Made by a program: the position numbers and the translations under genes. Positions 1-7,189 of a stretch of 24,248 bases of DNA are shown piece by piece (position 1 is the first letter of the stretch; every line of letters starts with the position of its first letter). The stretch is taken from assembly GCA_024223125.1 (NCBI GenBank), contig JAAEOP010000934.1:1-24248 (forward strand), given 5' to 3'. The notes beneath the pieces were generated by a model that saw only the letters and a program-made list of their open reading frames with translations, had not been told where the DNA came from and did not search any database. This DNA comes from Chloroflexota bacterium. Lineage in GTDB: Bacteria; Chloroflexota; Anaerolineae; Promineifilales; Promineifilaceae.

Positions 1-408
1 CTGAACAAACCCCGTGTTCGAGCCGTCTTGGAAGCGGTCATCGCTCTGGCTGTTCAACCCACAGGATTTACCGTCTCTGACCTGGCGGCTAAAGTGTGCG
101 AGATTCTGGGCGTGTCTCCTACTGACTATTTGCCGCGTCATGCTTCTTATGATTTGAAAAAGTTGCGTGGTAAACAGTGGGTCAAGAAGATTGGAAAATC
201 TCGCCAGTATGAACCAGTTCCTCAAGGATTGCAAATCATGACCGCTTTGGTGGTATTGCGTGAAAAGGTTATCAAGCCTGTTTTGGCTGGTGCGGGCAGA
301 CCCAAACGAGGGCCACATCTCAAGCAGGAAAATAGTATTGACAAACAATATCGGCTGATTCATGGTGAAATGCGTTTGCTGTTTCATCTGCTTGGCATTG
401 TTGTTTGA
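1..408 (+). CDS. uncharacterised winged-helix-like protein, 3' part only
   Basis: The frame is open from the first base of the window to a TGA at 406-408, so the start probably lies upstream. The only nearby start-like codon is a TTG at 28, which has no ribosome binding site. The visible 135 residues contain a segment (YDLKKLRGKQWVKKIGKSRQ, then YEPVPQGLQIMTALVVLREK) that reads like a winged helix: a recognition-helix-like stretch, a basic wing, then a hydrophobic helix. A basic linker (GRPKRGP) follows. I recall similar C-termini in uncharacterised proteins of environmental bacteria but cannot name a family or function. It ends six bases from the convergent Rpn-type gene, with a hairpin between them. 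DNA binding is inferred only. Confidence 0.55.
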   Translation: MNKPRVRAVLEAVIALAVQPTGFTVSDLAAKVCEILGVSPTDYLPRHASYDLKKLRGKQWVKKIGKSRQYEPVPQGLQIMTALVVLREKVIKPVLAGAGRPKRGPHLKQENSIDKQYRLIHGEMRLLFHLLGIVV

Positions 409-414
409 AAAAAT

Positions 415-732
415 CTATCGACAACTTTTTGTCGATGTTGGCGCGTAAGCGCCTAACCGAGATACAAAGCCGGCCGGCAGCAACCCAAACTTCGCTTGTA
501 GCAGATGTAACAGGACATCCAATTTTCCTTCTAATTTTCCTTCTAGGCGAACGGACTGAATATCCTGTGACATGCGGTGAATATCTTGTTTCATGCGGCA
601 GATGTTCTCTTCTTGCCGGTCTAATCGTTTGACTTCTTCCAGCCAGGAAATATCTACTTCTGTTAATGCTTCCATCATCTCTGCTCCTATATCCACTGTT
701 TCAACCGTTGAATACGTCTCTATTAGCTTCAT
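415..732 (-). CDS. Rpn/PD-(D/E)XK transposase-type nuclease, C-terminal fragment (frameshifted)
   Basis: This 105-residue reading frame matches the C-terminal part expected for the protein encoded just upstream on the same strand. It has a helical 'LIETY' region, a coiled-coil-like stretch of charged residues with a short internal repeat (MKQDIHRMSQDI), and the LEGKLEGKL motif typical of the tail of Rpn/transposase-type PD-(D/E)XK proteins. The in-frame codons directly before its ATG (DKLFL) continue the protein of the 746-1348 frame, so the ATG at 732 is probably not a natural start. The last codons and the TAG stop lie inside a terminator hairpin. The end seems shorter than in relatives as I remember them. 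It is best read with the next entry as one broken gene. Confidence 0.6.
   Translation of the reverse strand: MKLIETYSTVETVDIGAEMMEALTEVDISWLEEVKRLDRQEENICRMKQDIHRMSQDIQSVRLEGKLEGKLDVLLHLLQAKFGLLPAGFVSRLGAYAPTSTKSCR
417..436 (-). terminator. intrinsic terminator of the Rpn-type gene
   Basis: ATCGACAA and TTGTCGAT form an 8-bp perfect stem with a four-base loop. Read on the minus strand, it is followed after three bases by six T residues (405-416 region). It overlaps the stop codon of the C-terminal Rpn fragment and sits between two convergent genes. There is no T-run on the plus side. Confidence 0.6.
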
Positions 733-745
733 TAAAAACAGTTTG

Positions 746-1348
746 TCACCGACCGGCTGTCAAGCCGCTGTCAGCTATCGTCTGGCGGGCGGTCAGTTTC
801 AAACTGACCGGGTCTTCATCCCCCGGCTTCATCAAGGCTGTTAATGCGGCCGCTACCGGGTCGCCCTTCTCCAAATACACTTTGCTGAACAAATCACGTA
901 CCCCCACCTGTCCATATTGGAATTGTACCAGTTCTCGGTCAAACAATGTTTCTGTATACATCTGCCAGGTTAAACCCCCCGCATTTGGCAGCAAAACCAA
1001 GGCAATGGGCAGCACCCGTTTCTGGGACAGTAACCGCAGTAAGGCGTAATACTCAAACATCCGTCTTGGCAGCGGTTTTTTGCGTCTGGCTTCCACGTCT
1101 ACATGGGTGATGATAACTTCTTTTTCGCCGGTCAGTCGCTCTACTTCAGCTATGATATCCGTGATGCGTAAAGCTTGCTCTGGCAGATTAACGATCAGGT
1201 CTTTGTCCAGAAACTTGAGTGTGTCGAAATTGAGTTGCGCGGCCTCATTGGGGAAGAACAATCGTAAGAAGTCGGGCAGGAAGCGGTAGAGGAATTCTTT
1301 GAAGATGCGGTCATGGTGGGTCAGGTGGGGTTTTGATTGTTCGCTCAT
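746..1348 (-). CDS. Rpn/PD-(D/E)XK transposase-type nuclease, N-terminal fragment (frameshifted)
   Basis: This 200-residue frame carries the N-terminal nuclease-like part of the Rpn (recombination-promoting nuclease / putative transposase) type. The opening HHDRIFKEFLYRFLPDFLRL is characteristic. It is followed by a variant active-site strand HVDVEARRKK, where relatives usually show H-I-E-x-Q, then RRMFEYYALL and a VLPIALVLLPN strand. Members of the family are PD-(D/E)XK endonucleases linked to RecA-independent recombination. The frame stops at a TGA (746-748), but one base further along the reading continues into the next fragment, indicating a single-base insertion or assembly error. A TATAAT box lies six bases upstream of the ATG, and no Shine-Dalgarno sequence is visible, so translation may be leaderless. 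Confidence 0.75.
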   Translation of the reverse strand: MSEQSKPHLTHHDRIFKEFLYRFLPDFLRLFFPNEAAQLNFDTLKFLDKDLIVNLPEQALRITDIIAEVERLTGEKEVIITHVDVEARRKKPLPRRMFEYYALLRLLSQKRVLPIALVLLPNAGGLTWQMYTETLFDRELVQFQYGQVGVRDLFSKVYLEKGDPVAAALTALMKPGDEDPVSLKLTARQTIADSGLTAGR

Positions 1349-1354
1349 GACTGG

Positions 1355-1360
1355 ATTATA
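1355..1360 (-). promoter_or_regulatory. -10 box of the Rpn-type gene, start nearly leaderless
   Basis: The minus strand reads TATAAT here, only six bases before the ATG at 1348. Transcription would begin at or within a base or two of the start codon. No -35 match or Shine-Dalgarno sequence is visible. Confidence 0.4.
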
Positions 1361-1543
1361 ACGGTGTGTTAGTCGAGGATGCTACTTTTCTTACTCAAGC
1401 GGATGGCGGTAGGAGATAAACGAGGATTAGGGAATTATTGCGGCCGTGGCCGTATGCCATAAACTTTAACCATTTATAAGTGAACAAGAGAAATCGGTAT
1501 GTTGCATAACCAGTGTGGCGTACCGGTGTTTGTCTTATTGTGA

Positions 1544-1571
1544 AGAGGTTAGAGGTTAGAGGTTAGAGGTT
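1544..1571. repeat. tandem repeat, 4 x AGAGGTT
   Basis: Four exact copies of a 7-base unit plus a partial fifth copy (AGA) are seen directly upstream of the acyltransferase gene. Such short runs change copy number easily by slippage. No function is evident. Confidence 0.85.
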
Positions 1572-1641
1572 AGAAATATGATGCAATTATTTTTGCCACA
1601 GAGTACACAGAGAGAGAAGTAACATCATCTGGGAGATTGCC

Positions 1642-2262
1642 ATGACAAAGGATAAGGAACATCAAGCAACTGTAGATTTAAGGGCAGAGGAAATTGGAGA
1701 CGAAGTGCCGCGACGGGGAAACCGAATCACGCGGGTATTAGCAATATTATTTATGGCGGCCGTTGGCTGGCGTGTTACCGGCGGCGTCCCCAATCTGGAT
1801 AAATTTATTATTGTGGGCGCGCCCCATACCTCTAATTGGGACTTTATTTTAGTTATTGCCACCGCGATGGTGATAGGTATACGGATTTCCTGGATGGGCA
1901 AACATAGTTTGTTTCGGGGGCCGCTGGGGCCGCTGTTCCGTTGGATGGGCGGTATCCCTGTTGATCGGCGGGCGACGCATGGAGTCGTCGGTGAAAATGT
2001 GTCTGCTTTTAGCCAGCTTGATAAATTGATTTTGTGTATTACCCCGGAAGGAACGCGCAGTAAAGTGCGGGAATGGAAATCGGGGTTTTATCGTATTGCC
2101 CTAGGGGCAGATGTGCCCATTGTGCTGGCGGCGTTTGATTATAAAAACAAGGAAGTTAATCTTGGCCCCATGTTGCAGCCTTCGGGAGATTATGAGACTG
2201 ATCTGGACTTGATAAAAGCGCATTATGAGCCTATTCGGGGTAAACATCCGCAGAATGTTTAG
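1642..2262 (+). CDS. 1-acyl-sn-glycerol-3-phosphate acyltransferase family protein (PlsC-like)
   Basis: The 206-residue protein has the acyltransferase signature H-X4-D (H62-TSNW-D67) and the substrate-binding motif PEGTR at 135-139. The basic GIPVDRR lies between them, and a hydrophobic segment at about 31-47 could sit in the membrane. Family members transfer an acyl group from acyl-ACP or acyl-CoA to lysophospholipid during membrane lipid synthesis. At this short length, with APHTSNWDF rather than the NHxSxxD form, it resembles the compact uncharacterised subgroup more than classic PlsC, so the exact acceptor is uncertain. The start is supported by GGGAG six bases before the ATG. It appears to be monocistronic and is followed by a perfect hairpin. 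Confidence 0.85.
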   Translation: MTKDKEHQATVDLRAEEIGDEVPRRGNRITRVLAILFMAAVGWRVTGGVPNLDKFIIVGAPHTSNWDFILVIATAMVIGIRISWMGKHSLFRGPLGPLFRWMGGIPVDRRATHGVVGENVSAFSQLDKLILCITPEGTRSKVREWKSGFYRIALGADVPIVLAAFDYKNKEVNLGPMLQPSGDYETDLDLIKAHYEPIRGKHPQNV

Positions 2263-2292
2263 GGCTTGCCCGACAATAACTTTTGAGTTTCC

Positions 2293-2326
2293 AGATTGGT
2301 TCACTCTCGAAAGAGTGAACCAATCT
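2293..2326. repeat. perfect 15-bp inverted repeat after the acyltransferase gene
   Basis: The arms 2293-2307 and 2312-2326 are exactly complementary (arm core GATTGGTTCACTCT) around a CGAA loop. It lies 30 bases after the stop codon. No T-run follows on either side, so it is either a weak terminator, an RNA 3'-end stabiliser or a dispersed repeat. Confidence 0.8.
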
Positions 2327-2360
2327 TGCCAAGTTAAAAACGAGCGTTCCCTTAGCGTCT

Positions 2361-2436
2361 GCAAGTGTGCAAGTGGCAAGTCTGCAAGTAACAGGCGGCC
2401 GCAGTAACTTACAAATCGGCACACTTGCACACTTGC
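2361..2436. repeat. inverted repeat built from GCAAGT units
   Basis: A 15-base arm at 2361-2375 (GCAAGTGTGCAAGTG) is perfectly complementary to 2422-2436. Pairing extends to about 19 positions with one mismatch. The sequence between holds more GCAAGT units and a CGGCCG palindrome. It is noncoding and looks like a small interspersed element. Confidence 0.75.
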
Positions 2437-2482
2437 AAACTTCCCTTACAATCAATCAGACTTAACAGACGACAATATAAAT

Positions 2483-2510
2483 AGCCGGAACGGCCGTGTC
2501 CGCTCCGGCT
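2483..2510 (+). terminator. possible weak terminator or 5' UTR hairpin
   Basis: AGCCGGA pairs with TCCGGCT across a 14-base loop that contains ACGGCCGT. TTCATTTT follows. It may end transcripts entering from the left or be a hairpin in the leader of the FKBP gene. Confidence 0.35.
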
Positions 2511-2545
2511 TTCATTTTGCCTCAATAACATGAAAGGAGTTTTTA

Positions 2546-3415
2546 ATGAAAAAGAAGTTACTTATGATGATGCTGATTGCAGTGGCTTTGGTGGCGGTGG
2601 CTTGTGGGCCGGCTGCTAACAGTGGCAGTAGTGAAAGCAGTAGCGATAGCGGTGATGTTGATGATAGTGTAACGGCCGTTGAAAGTGAACATAGTGGCGG
2701 CTCTACCGTAACAGCCAGCGGGTTGGAATATATTGAAATTGAAGCTGGAACCGGCCCCTTTCCCCAGGCCGGCAATCTGGTATCTGTGCATTACACAGGT
2801 ACGCTGGAAGATGGTACCAAGTTTGACAGTTCTCTGGATCGAGGTGAGCCATTCCAATTTGCTTTGGGTCAAGGCGCGGTTATTCAAGGGTGGGATGAAG
2901 GCATTGCCTTAATGAAAGAAGGGGGCAAAGCACAGTTAATCATTCCGGCCCATCTAGCTTATGGCGAACAAGAAGTGGGGGGCATCCCTGCCAATTCTAC
3001 GCTGGTTTTTGATGTGGAATTGGTGCAGGTAACACAGCCGCCCAAGCCGACAGAAATTGATGCCGGGGATTTTACGGAAACGGAGTCGGGTCTGAAGTAC
3101 GCTATTTTGGAAGAAGGCAGCGGCAGTTTACCCCAACTGGGGGATACGGTCAGTGTCCATTACCGTCTGTGGTTGGAAGATGGTACGCTGATTGATTCTT
3201 CAGTAGAACGAGGCGTCTCGTTTGATTTTGTGACCGGAACCAATAGCGCTATTCCCGGTTGGGAAGAAGGGGTCATGTTGGTGAAGGAAGGAGGCAAGGC
3301 GCAGTTGTTTGTTCCACCAGAATTGGGTTATGGCGCCAGCGGCGGCGGGCCAATTCCCCCCGATAGCAATCTGATTTTTGAAATTGAAGTGGTGGGGATT
3401 CAATCTGGACAATAG
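2546..3415 (+). CDS. lipoprotein with two FKBP-type peptidyl-prolyl isomerase domains
   Basis: The 289-residue protein begins with a lipoprotein signal peptide (KKK, hydrophobic core, cysteine at 20 after AVA), then a low-complexity Ser/Gly/Asp linker to about residue 58. Two FKBP domains follow, roughly 59-163 and 180-288. Each shows VHY near the start, an acidic residue in the D-S-S strand, the GW[DE]EG loop, EGGKAQL and a YG pocket motif. Domain 1 keeps the FDSS form while domain 2 has IDSS, so the two pockets may differ. The likely role is catalysis of proline isomerisation during folding of exported proteins at the outer face of the membrane. AAGGAG lies seven bases before the ATG. A shared hairpin separates it from the convergent membrane-protein gene. 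Confidence 0.92.
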   Translation: MKKKLLMMMLIAVALVAVACGPAANSGSSESSSDSGDVDDSVTAVESEHSGGSTVTASGLEYIEIEAGTGPFPQAGNLVSVHYTGTLEDGTKFDSSLDRGEPFQFALGQGAVIQGWDEGIALMKEGGKAQLIIPAHLAYGEQEVGGIPANSTLVFDVELVQVTQPPKPTEIDAGDFTETESGLKYAILEEGSGSLPQLGDTVSVHYRLWLEDGTLIDSSVERGVSFDFVTGTNSAIPGWEEGVMLVKEGGKAQLFVPPELGYGASGGGPIPPDSNLIFEIEVVGIQSGQ

Positions 3416-3418
3416 TGT

Positions 3419-3446
3419 AAATGGGTAATTACTTAATTACCCATTT
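3419..3446. terminator. bidirectional terminator between convergent genes
   Basis: AAATGGGTAATTA and its exact complement form a stem of 12-13 bp with a minimal loop. A-rich and T-rich ends give a plausible terminator in both directions. It overlaps the TAA of the minus-strand gene (3445-3447). Confidence 0.65.
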
Positions 3447-4353
3447 ACTCTGTATTACTCACGGCCGTATACGCTTGAACCAACACCCCTGCCCGTAACA
3501 TGAGCAGAAACAGGCCAATACCGGCAACGATAAGTCCGGCTATTTTGTGGTCTGTAATAAAAAGGGGAATAGTGCCGAACTCAACTCCCTGATTCTTAAA
3601 CCCCATCACCAAAATGCTGTTTGCCAGACGGTTGATAGTGAATTCGATACCGGCCGCACCGCCGCCCCCTTCACCCAATAATAATGTTTGCTGGTCTGCT
3701 TCTTCCCCGGTTATGATGCGTGAAAACATAGATTCTTGGGAAATAGCGCCAAAGGTGAACAGAGCCGCAATGAGCGCCAGATCAATCAAAATGAGGGGCA
3801 GACAAAGGCGAAAAATCTGATATTTAGTTTGCCACACACTACTCCACGCATGGGAAAAAATTTCACCGAGGCTGGAATGGCGGGTCATTAGATCGCAGAT
3901 GGTGAAGAATGACCACGCTTGCATGAAGAAGAGCAGGAGTAGACCTGCGGCCGTAACCCCGCTAACAAGCAATACCTTTAAGACCACAGCAGGGACAACG
4001 ACAATCAACGGTCCCATCACACTGAGTAAGAGAAAGTAGAGGCTGAATAAGAGCAGGGGGACAACTTTAAGGGCCAGCAGTTGGGGGATGTAGGATACGG
4101 CCGTCATCACAGCATCTACAAACCCGGATGGTTTACCCTCGGCATTTTGTAAAAACCCATAAATCAGCGCCGTCTCAGCCACTATGGCAATACCTACAAA
4201 GAGAAATACCCAAAAATTCAGCCGGGTGGTAAAGGGGTTGTAAGCCAACACGGCCCTGATGTCTCCCAAAATAGCAATTAGAGCAATAAGCCAAAAATAG
4301 GGATGCTTGAAGATAGCTGCCAACGCATTTTGATAAACTGGCTTGATCGGCAT
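3445..4353 (-). CDS. multi-pass membrane protein of unknown function
   Basis: The 302-residue protein is strongly hydrophobic, with about six to seven predicted membrane segments, for example around residues 20-40, 48-66, 90-115, 117-145, 180-205 and 275-295. A short amphipathic N-terminus (PVYQNALAAIFKHPYFWLIA) precedes the first. A soluble loop at about 205-270 contains a glycine run (GEGGGG). I do not recognise the family. The shape recalls other uncharacterised bacterial proteins with a 'DUF'-type integral membrane domain and an N-terminal helix at the membrane face. AAGGAG lies seven bases before the ATG. The 16 bases around this start are identical to those at the sdhB start. It may follow its own promoter in the 120 bases to the right. 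Confidence 0.7.
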   Translation of the reverse strand: MPIKPVYQNALAAIFKHPYFWLIALIAILGDIRAVLAYNPFTTRLNFWVFLFVGIAIVAETALIYGFLQNAEGKPSGFVDAVMTAVSYIPQLLALKVVPLLLFSLYFLLLSVMGPLIVVVPAVVLKVLLVSGVTAAGLLLLFFMQAWSFFTICDLMTRHSSLGEIFSHAWSSVWQTKYQIFRLCLPLILIDLALIAALFTFGAISQESMFSRIITGEEADQQTLLLGEGGGGAAGIEFTINRLANSILVMGFKNQGVEFGTIPLFITDHKIAGLIVAGIGLFLLMLRAGVLVQAYTAVSNTE

Positions 4354-4375
4354 GATTTTCTCCTTGAAAAATGAA

Positions 4376-4425
4376 TGTAGGGCGATTCGGTAAATCGCCT
4401 GGACAAATTACCAATTCGTCCTACA
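4376..4425. repeat. nested inverted repeat upstream of the membrane-protein gene
   Basis: An inner hairpin GGCGATT (4381-4387) / AATCGCC (4393-4399) has a five-base loop. It sits inside an outer pair TGTAGG (4376-4381) / CCTACA (4420-4425). It lies between the sdh terminator and the start of the membrane-protein gene and resembles a small palindromic dispersed repeat. Confidence 0.55.
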
Positions 4426-4470
4426 AATTGTTATACGCGCCTAGACAGCCAAAAGTTCTCTAATAGAAAA

Positions 4471-4497
4471 GAAAAACCGCCCATGTTCGGGGCGGTT
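4471..4497 (-). terminator. intrinsic terminator of the sdh operon
   Basis: On the minus strand an 8-bp GC-rich stem (AACCGCCC / GGGCGGTT) with a seven-base loop runs straight into a T-rich tract (TTTCTTTTC). It lies about 55 bases after the sdhB stop codon. Confidence 0.85.
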
Positions 4498-4515
4498 CTT
4501 TAAAAATGTGCAGAA

Positions 4516-4546
4516 GAGGTTCCACCTTTTCCAAAGGTAGAACCTC
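4516..4546. repeat. hairpin in the sdhB 3' untranslated region
   Basis: GAGGTTC + ACCTTT pairs with AAAGGT + GAACCTC around a three-base loop, with one C/A mismatch in the stem. It lies between the sdhB stop and the terminator and could protect the mRNA 3' end. Confidence 0.55.
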
Positions 4547-4551
4547 AAAGC

Positions 4552-5277
4552 TTAGATTTTGCCACTGCCCAACACATGTTTCACTTCGGCAATAGCTCTG
4601 GTCACTTCAATTTCACGGGGGCAGGCGCTGGTGCAGTTAAAGTTAGTACGGCAGCGCCACACGCCAAATGAATCGCCGACAACACGTAAACGTTCTTCGG
4701 CCGCTTGATCGCGGCTATCGAAGATGAAACGATGCGCCTGAACGATGGCCGACGGTCCAATGTACCGTTCATTGGCCCAGAAGCTGGGGCAGGAAGTGGT
4801 GCAGGCGGCGCATAAAATACATTTGGTGGTGTCGTCAAAGCGGGTGCGGTCTGCTTGAGATTGTAGACGTTCACGGCCGTTGCTCGGCGGTGGCGCATCA
4901 TTGACAAAATAAGGCAGCACAGACCGGTAATGCTCAAAGAAGGGATCCATATCTACAATCAAATCTTTAATGACTTTTAGTCCCAGAATCGGTTCCACCT
5001 GTATCTTGGCTACTTTGCTGCCTTCTTTGGCTGTACGGGAGACCAATGTCTTACAGGCCAGCATATTGGCTCCATTAATTCGTAGAGCGTCAGAGCCACA
5101 AACCCCATGAGCGCAGGAGCGGCGCAGAGCCAACGTGCCATCTTGTTCCCACTTCACGCGGTGCAGCACATCTAATACCGAATCATTCGGATTGACATCT
5201 TTAAGTGTATAGTCTCCCCACCATGGCTTGCTGTCTTTTTCAGGATTAAAGCGGCGAATGCGTATGTGTACTTGCAT
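4552..5277 (-). CDS. sdhB: succinate dehydrogenase iron-sulfur subunit
   Basis: This is the electron-transfer subunit of complex II, passing electrons from the flavin to quinone. The 241-residue length is normal. The [2Fe-2S] ligands are C55, C60, D63 and C75 (SCAHGVCGSDA ... LAC), with Asp as the third ligand as in E. coli. The second domain has C153/C156/C159 with C163 and C209/C215/C219, giving the [4Fe-4S] and [3Fe-4S] centres. The C-terminus is short. It is the last gene of the operon, 17 bases after sdhA, with AAGGAG six bases upstream of the ATG. A hairpin and an intrinsic terminator follow. Confidence 0.96.
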   Translation of the reverse strand: MQVHIRIRRFNPEKDSKPWWGDYTLKDVNPNDSVLDVLHRVKWEQDGTLALRRSCAHGVCGSDALRINGANMLACKTLVSRTAKEGSKVAKIQVEPILGLKVIKDLIVDMDPFFEHYRSVLPYFVNDAPPPSNGRERLQSQADRTRFDDTTKCILCAACTTSCPSFWANERYIGPSAIVQAHRFIFDSRDQAAEERLRVVGDSFGVWRCRTNFNCTSACPREIEVTRAIAEVKHVLGSGKI

Positions 5278-5294
5278 GATTTTCTCCTTGGGCG

Positions 5295-7082
5295 TTAGTA
5301 AACTCGCTCTTTCGGTTCATAACGGCCGAGTGTGACCGGCATGTAGTTCAATTCATATTGGCCGTCTGCTGTACGGTAGCAGAACGTATGCTTTAACCAT
5401 TCCTTGTCAATCCGTTTGGGAAAATCATCGCGGGCATGGCCGCCCCGACTTTCCTTACGCGCCTGAGCAGAATAAGCGGTTACCTCGGCCAGTTCTAACA
5501 AACAGCCCAACTCCCACGCCTCCAATAAATCACTGTTGAATTGGCTGCCTTTATCATCAATTTGGATGTTACGGTTAAATTGTTGACGTAACTCCTGCAA
5601 CTCATCCAGCGCTTCCTGCATCATCTCTTCGGTGCGGAAGACACTCACATTTTTGGTCATGGTTTGTTGCATCCGCTCACGCAGCGCAGCTTGTTTGACA
5701 CCACCGCTGCCGTTACGAATCCGTTCAAATTCAGCCATGATTTCGGCCGCCGGGTCATCGGGCAGGGGCAGCAGTTCTGCTTGCTGACAATAGTCGGCCA
5801 TATGGACGCCAGAACGTTTGCCAAAGACGACGAGGTCTAGCAAAGAGTTTGTGCCCAGACGGTTGGCGCCATGCACGGAAACACAGGCGGCTTCACCGGC
5901 CGCATAAAGGCCAGGCAAAAGCGTACTGTCGTTGTCCAGACGAACACGGCCGTCCACATCGGTAGGAATGCCGCCCATCGCATAATGAGCGGTGGGCTGG
6001 ACGGGCATCGGTTCTGTAACCGGGTCTACGCCCAGGTAGGTACGGGTGAAGTCGGCAATATCGGGCAGTTTGGCCTCAATATATTCGCGGCTAATGCGTC
6101 GCTCTTCCCCATCCTGCTCCAAGTAATGATTCACAGTTTCCGGGCGTACATCCAGATGAACGTAATTACCGCCGTTGATGCCCCGTCCCGCCTCAACTTC
6201 CAAATAAATGGCGCGGCTGACCACATCTCGGCTGGCCAGGTCCTTAATGTTGGGCGCGTATCGTTCCATAAAACGTTCGCCGTCATTGTTGACGAGAACA
6301 CCACCCTCGCCGCGCACCCCTTCGGTAATAAGAACGCCCAGACGGAAAATGCCTGTCGGATGGAACTGGAAGAACTCCATATCTTCCATGGGTACGCCAC
6401 GCCGCAAACAGATGGCTGCGCCATCGCCGGTAAGAGAATGGGCATTGGAGGTTACTTCCCAACAGCGTCCCCAGCCGCCGGTGGCAAAAAGGGCTGCTTT
6501 GCTGTGGAAGATGTGGAAATCACCGCTGGCCATATCTACGGCTATTACGCCGCGCACAGTGTCATCTACTCGAATTAAATCTACGACATGAAATTCGTCA
6601 AAAAAGTTGACATTATTTTTAATGCACTGTTGGTACAACGTTTGCAAAATCATATGGCCGGTGCGGTCGGCCGCGTGGCAGGCGCGTTGTACCGGTTTGC
6701 CTGTCTTCTTATTTGTATGCCCGCCAAAACGACGCTGCGAAATTTTACCGTCGGGATAACGGTCAAATGGCAGCCCCATGAGTTCTAGTTCCACAATAGT
6801 ATCAATAGCATCTTGGCACATAACGTCTACGGCATCCTGGTCAGCCAGATAATCAGACCCTTTTACCGTATCGTAAGCGTGCCATTCCCAGCTATCTTCT
6901 TCGGCATTACCTAAAGCAGCGCCGACGCCCCCTTGAGCAGCCCCCGTATGGGAACGGGTGGGGTATAATTTGGAAATCACGGCCACATTGGCGCTGCGGC
7001 CGGCATACAAGGCGGCCATCAGACCGGCCCCCCCCGCGCCGACAATCACAGCGTCGAAAGTGTGTGTGTGTATGTTTGACAT
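5295..7082 (-). CDS. sdhA: succinate dehydrogenase flavoprotein subunit
   Basis: This 595-residue subunit oxidises succinate to fumarate. Residues 12-36 hold the FAD-binding Rossmann motif [17 protein letters not shown] carries H45, the histidine to which FAD is covalently attached in the family. Substrate-site motifs are visible in order: [35 protein letters not shown], then the [12 protein letters not shown] flavin contact. The C-terminal helical domain (RNIQIDDKG ... [15 protein letters not shown]) and the KHTF end are typical of the SdhA/FrdA family. With a covalent-type His and normal partner genes, it is very probably a respiratory succinate dehydrogenase. AGAGGT lies about six bases before the ATG. 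A 107-base gap with a dispersed repeat separates it from sdhD. Confidence 0.97.
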   Translation of the reverse strand: MSNIHTHTFDAVIVGAGGAGLMAALYAGRSANVAVISKLYPTRSHTGAAQGGVGAALGNAEEDSWEWHAYDTVKGSDYLADQDAVDVMCQDAIDTIVELELMGLPFDRYPDGKISQRRFGGHTNKKTGKPVQRACHAADRTGHMILQTLYQQCIKNNVNFFDEFHVVDLIRVDDTVRGVIAVDMASGDFHIFHSKAALFATGGWGRCWEVTSNAHSLTGDGAAICLRRGVPMEDMEFFQFHPTGIFRLGVLITEGVRGEGGVLVNNDGERFMERYAPNIKDLASRDVVSRAIYLEVEAGRGINGGNYVHLDVRPETVNHYLEQDGEERRISREYIEAKLPDIADFTRTYLGVDPVTEPMPVQPTAHYAMGGIPTDVDGRVRLDNDSTLLPGLYAAGEAACVSVHGANRLGTNSLLDLVVFGKRSGVHMADYCQQAELLPLPDDPAAEIMAEFERIRNGSGGVKQAALRERMQQTMTKNVSVFRTEEMMQEALDELQELRQQFNRNIQIDDKGSQFNSDLLEAWELGCLLELAEVTAYSAQARKESRGGHARDDFPKRIDKEWLKHTFCYRTADGQYELNYMPVTLGRYEPKERVY

Positions 7083-7118
7083 TATTTACCTCTTTTGTAA
7101 CTATCCATTTCTTGATTG

Positions 7119-7173
7119 TCATACCCGCGAAGGCGGGTATCCAAGTTATGGATTCCTGCCTTCGCAAGTATGA
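7119..7173. repeat. dispersed palindromic repeat unit inside the sdh operon
   Basis: A perfect hairpin ATACCCGC-GAAG-GCGGGTAT (7121-7140) is followed after a short spacer by an imperfect inverted copy of the whole 25-base arm (7149-7173). The pattern 'CCCGCGAAGGCGGG ... CCTGCCTTCGC' is a well-known kind of interspersed palindrome in bacteria. It lies in the sdhD-sdhA gap, where it would fold in the polycistronic mRNA. Confidence 0.8.
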
Positions 7174-7189
7174 TCTGTGTAGGCATATT

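Larger units (their letters stand above)
1349..1641. other. intergenic region with a heptamer repeat
   Basis: No gene is supported here. The minus-strand promoter of the Rpn-type gene is at the left end. Four perfect head-to-tail copies of AGAGGTT occupy 1544-1571. A purine-rich stretch follows, with CACAGAGTACACAGAGAG at about 1598-1615, a sequence type often scattered between genes in environmental genomes. GGGAG at 1631-1635 is the ribosome binding site of the next gene. Confidence 0.6.

Noticed and set aside
5871..6591. Long open frames on the plus strand inside sdhA
   Set aside because: They are antisense to a fully conserved sdhA frame, lack ribosome binding sites and show no recognisable domain; they are a by-product of codon use.
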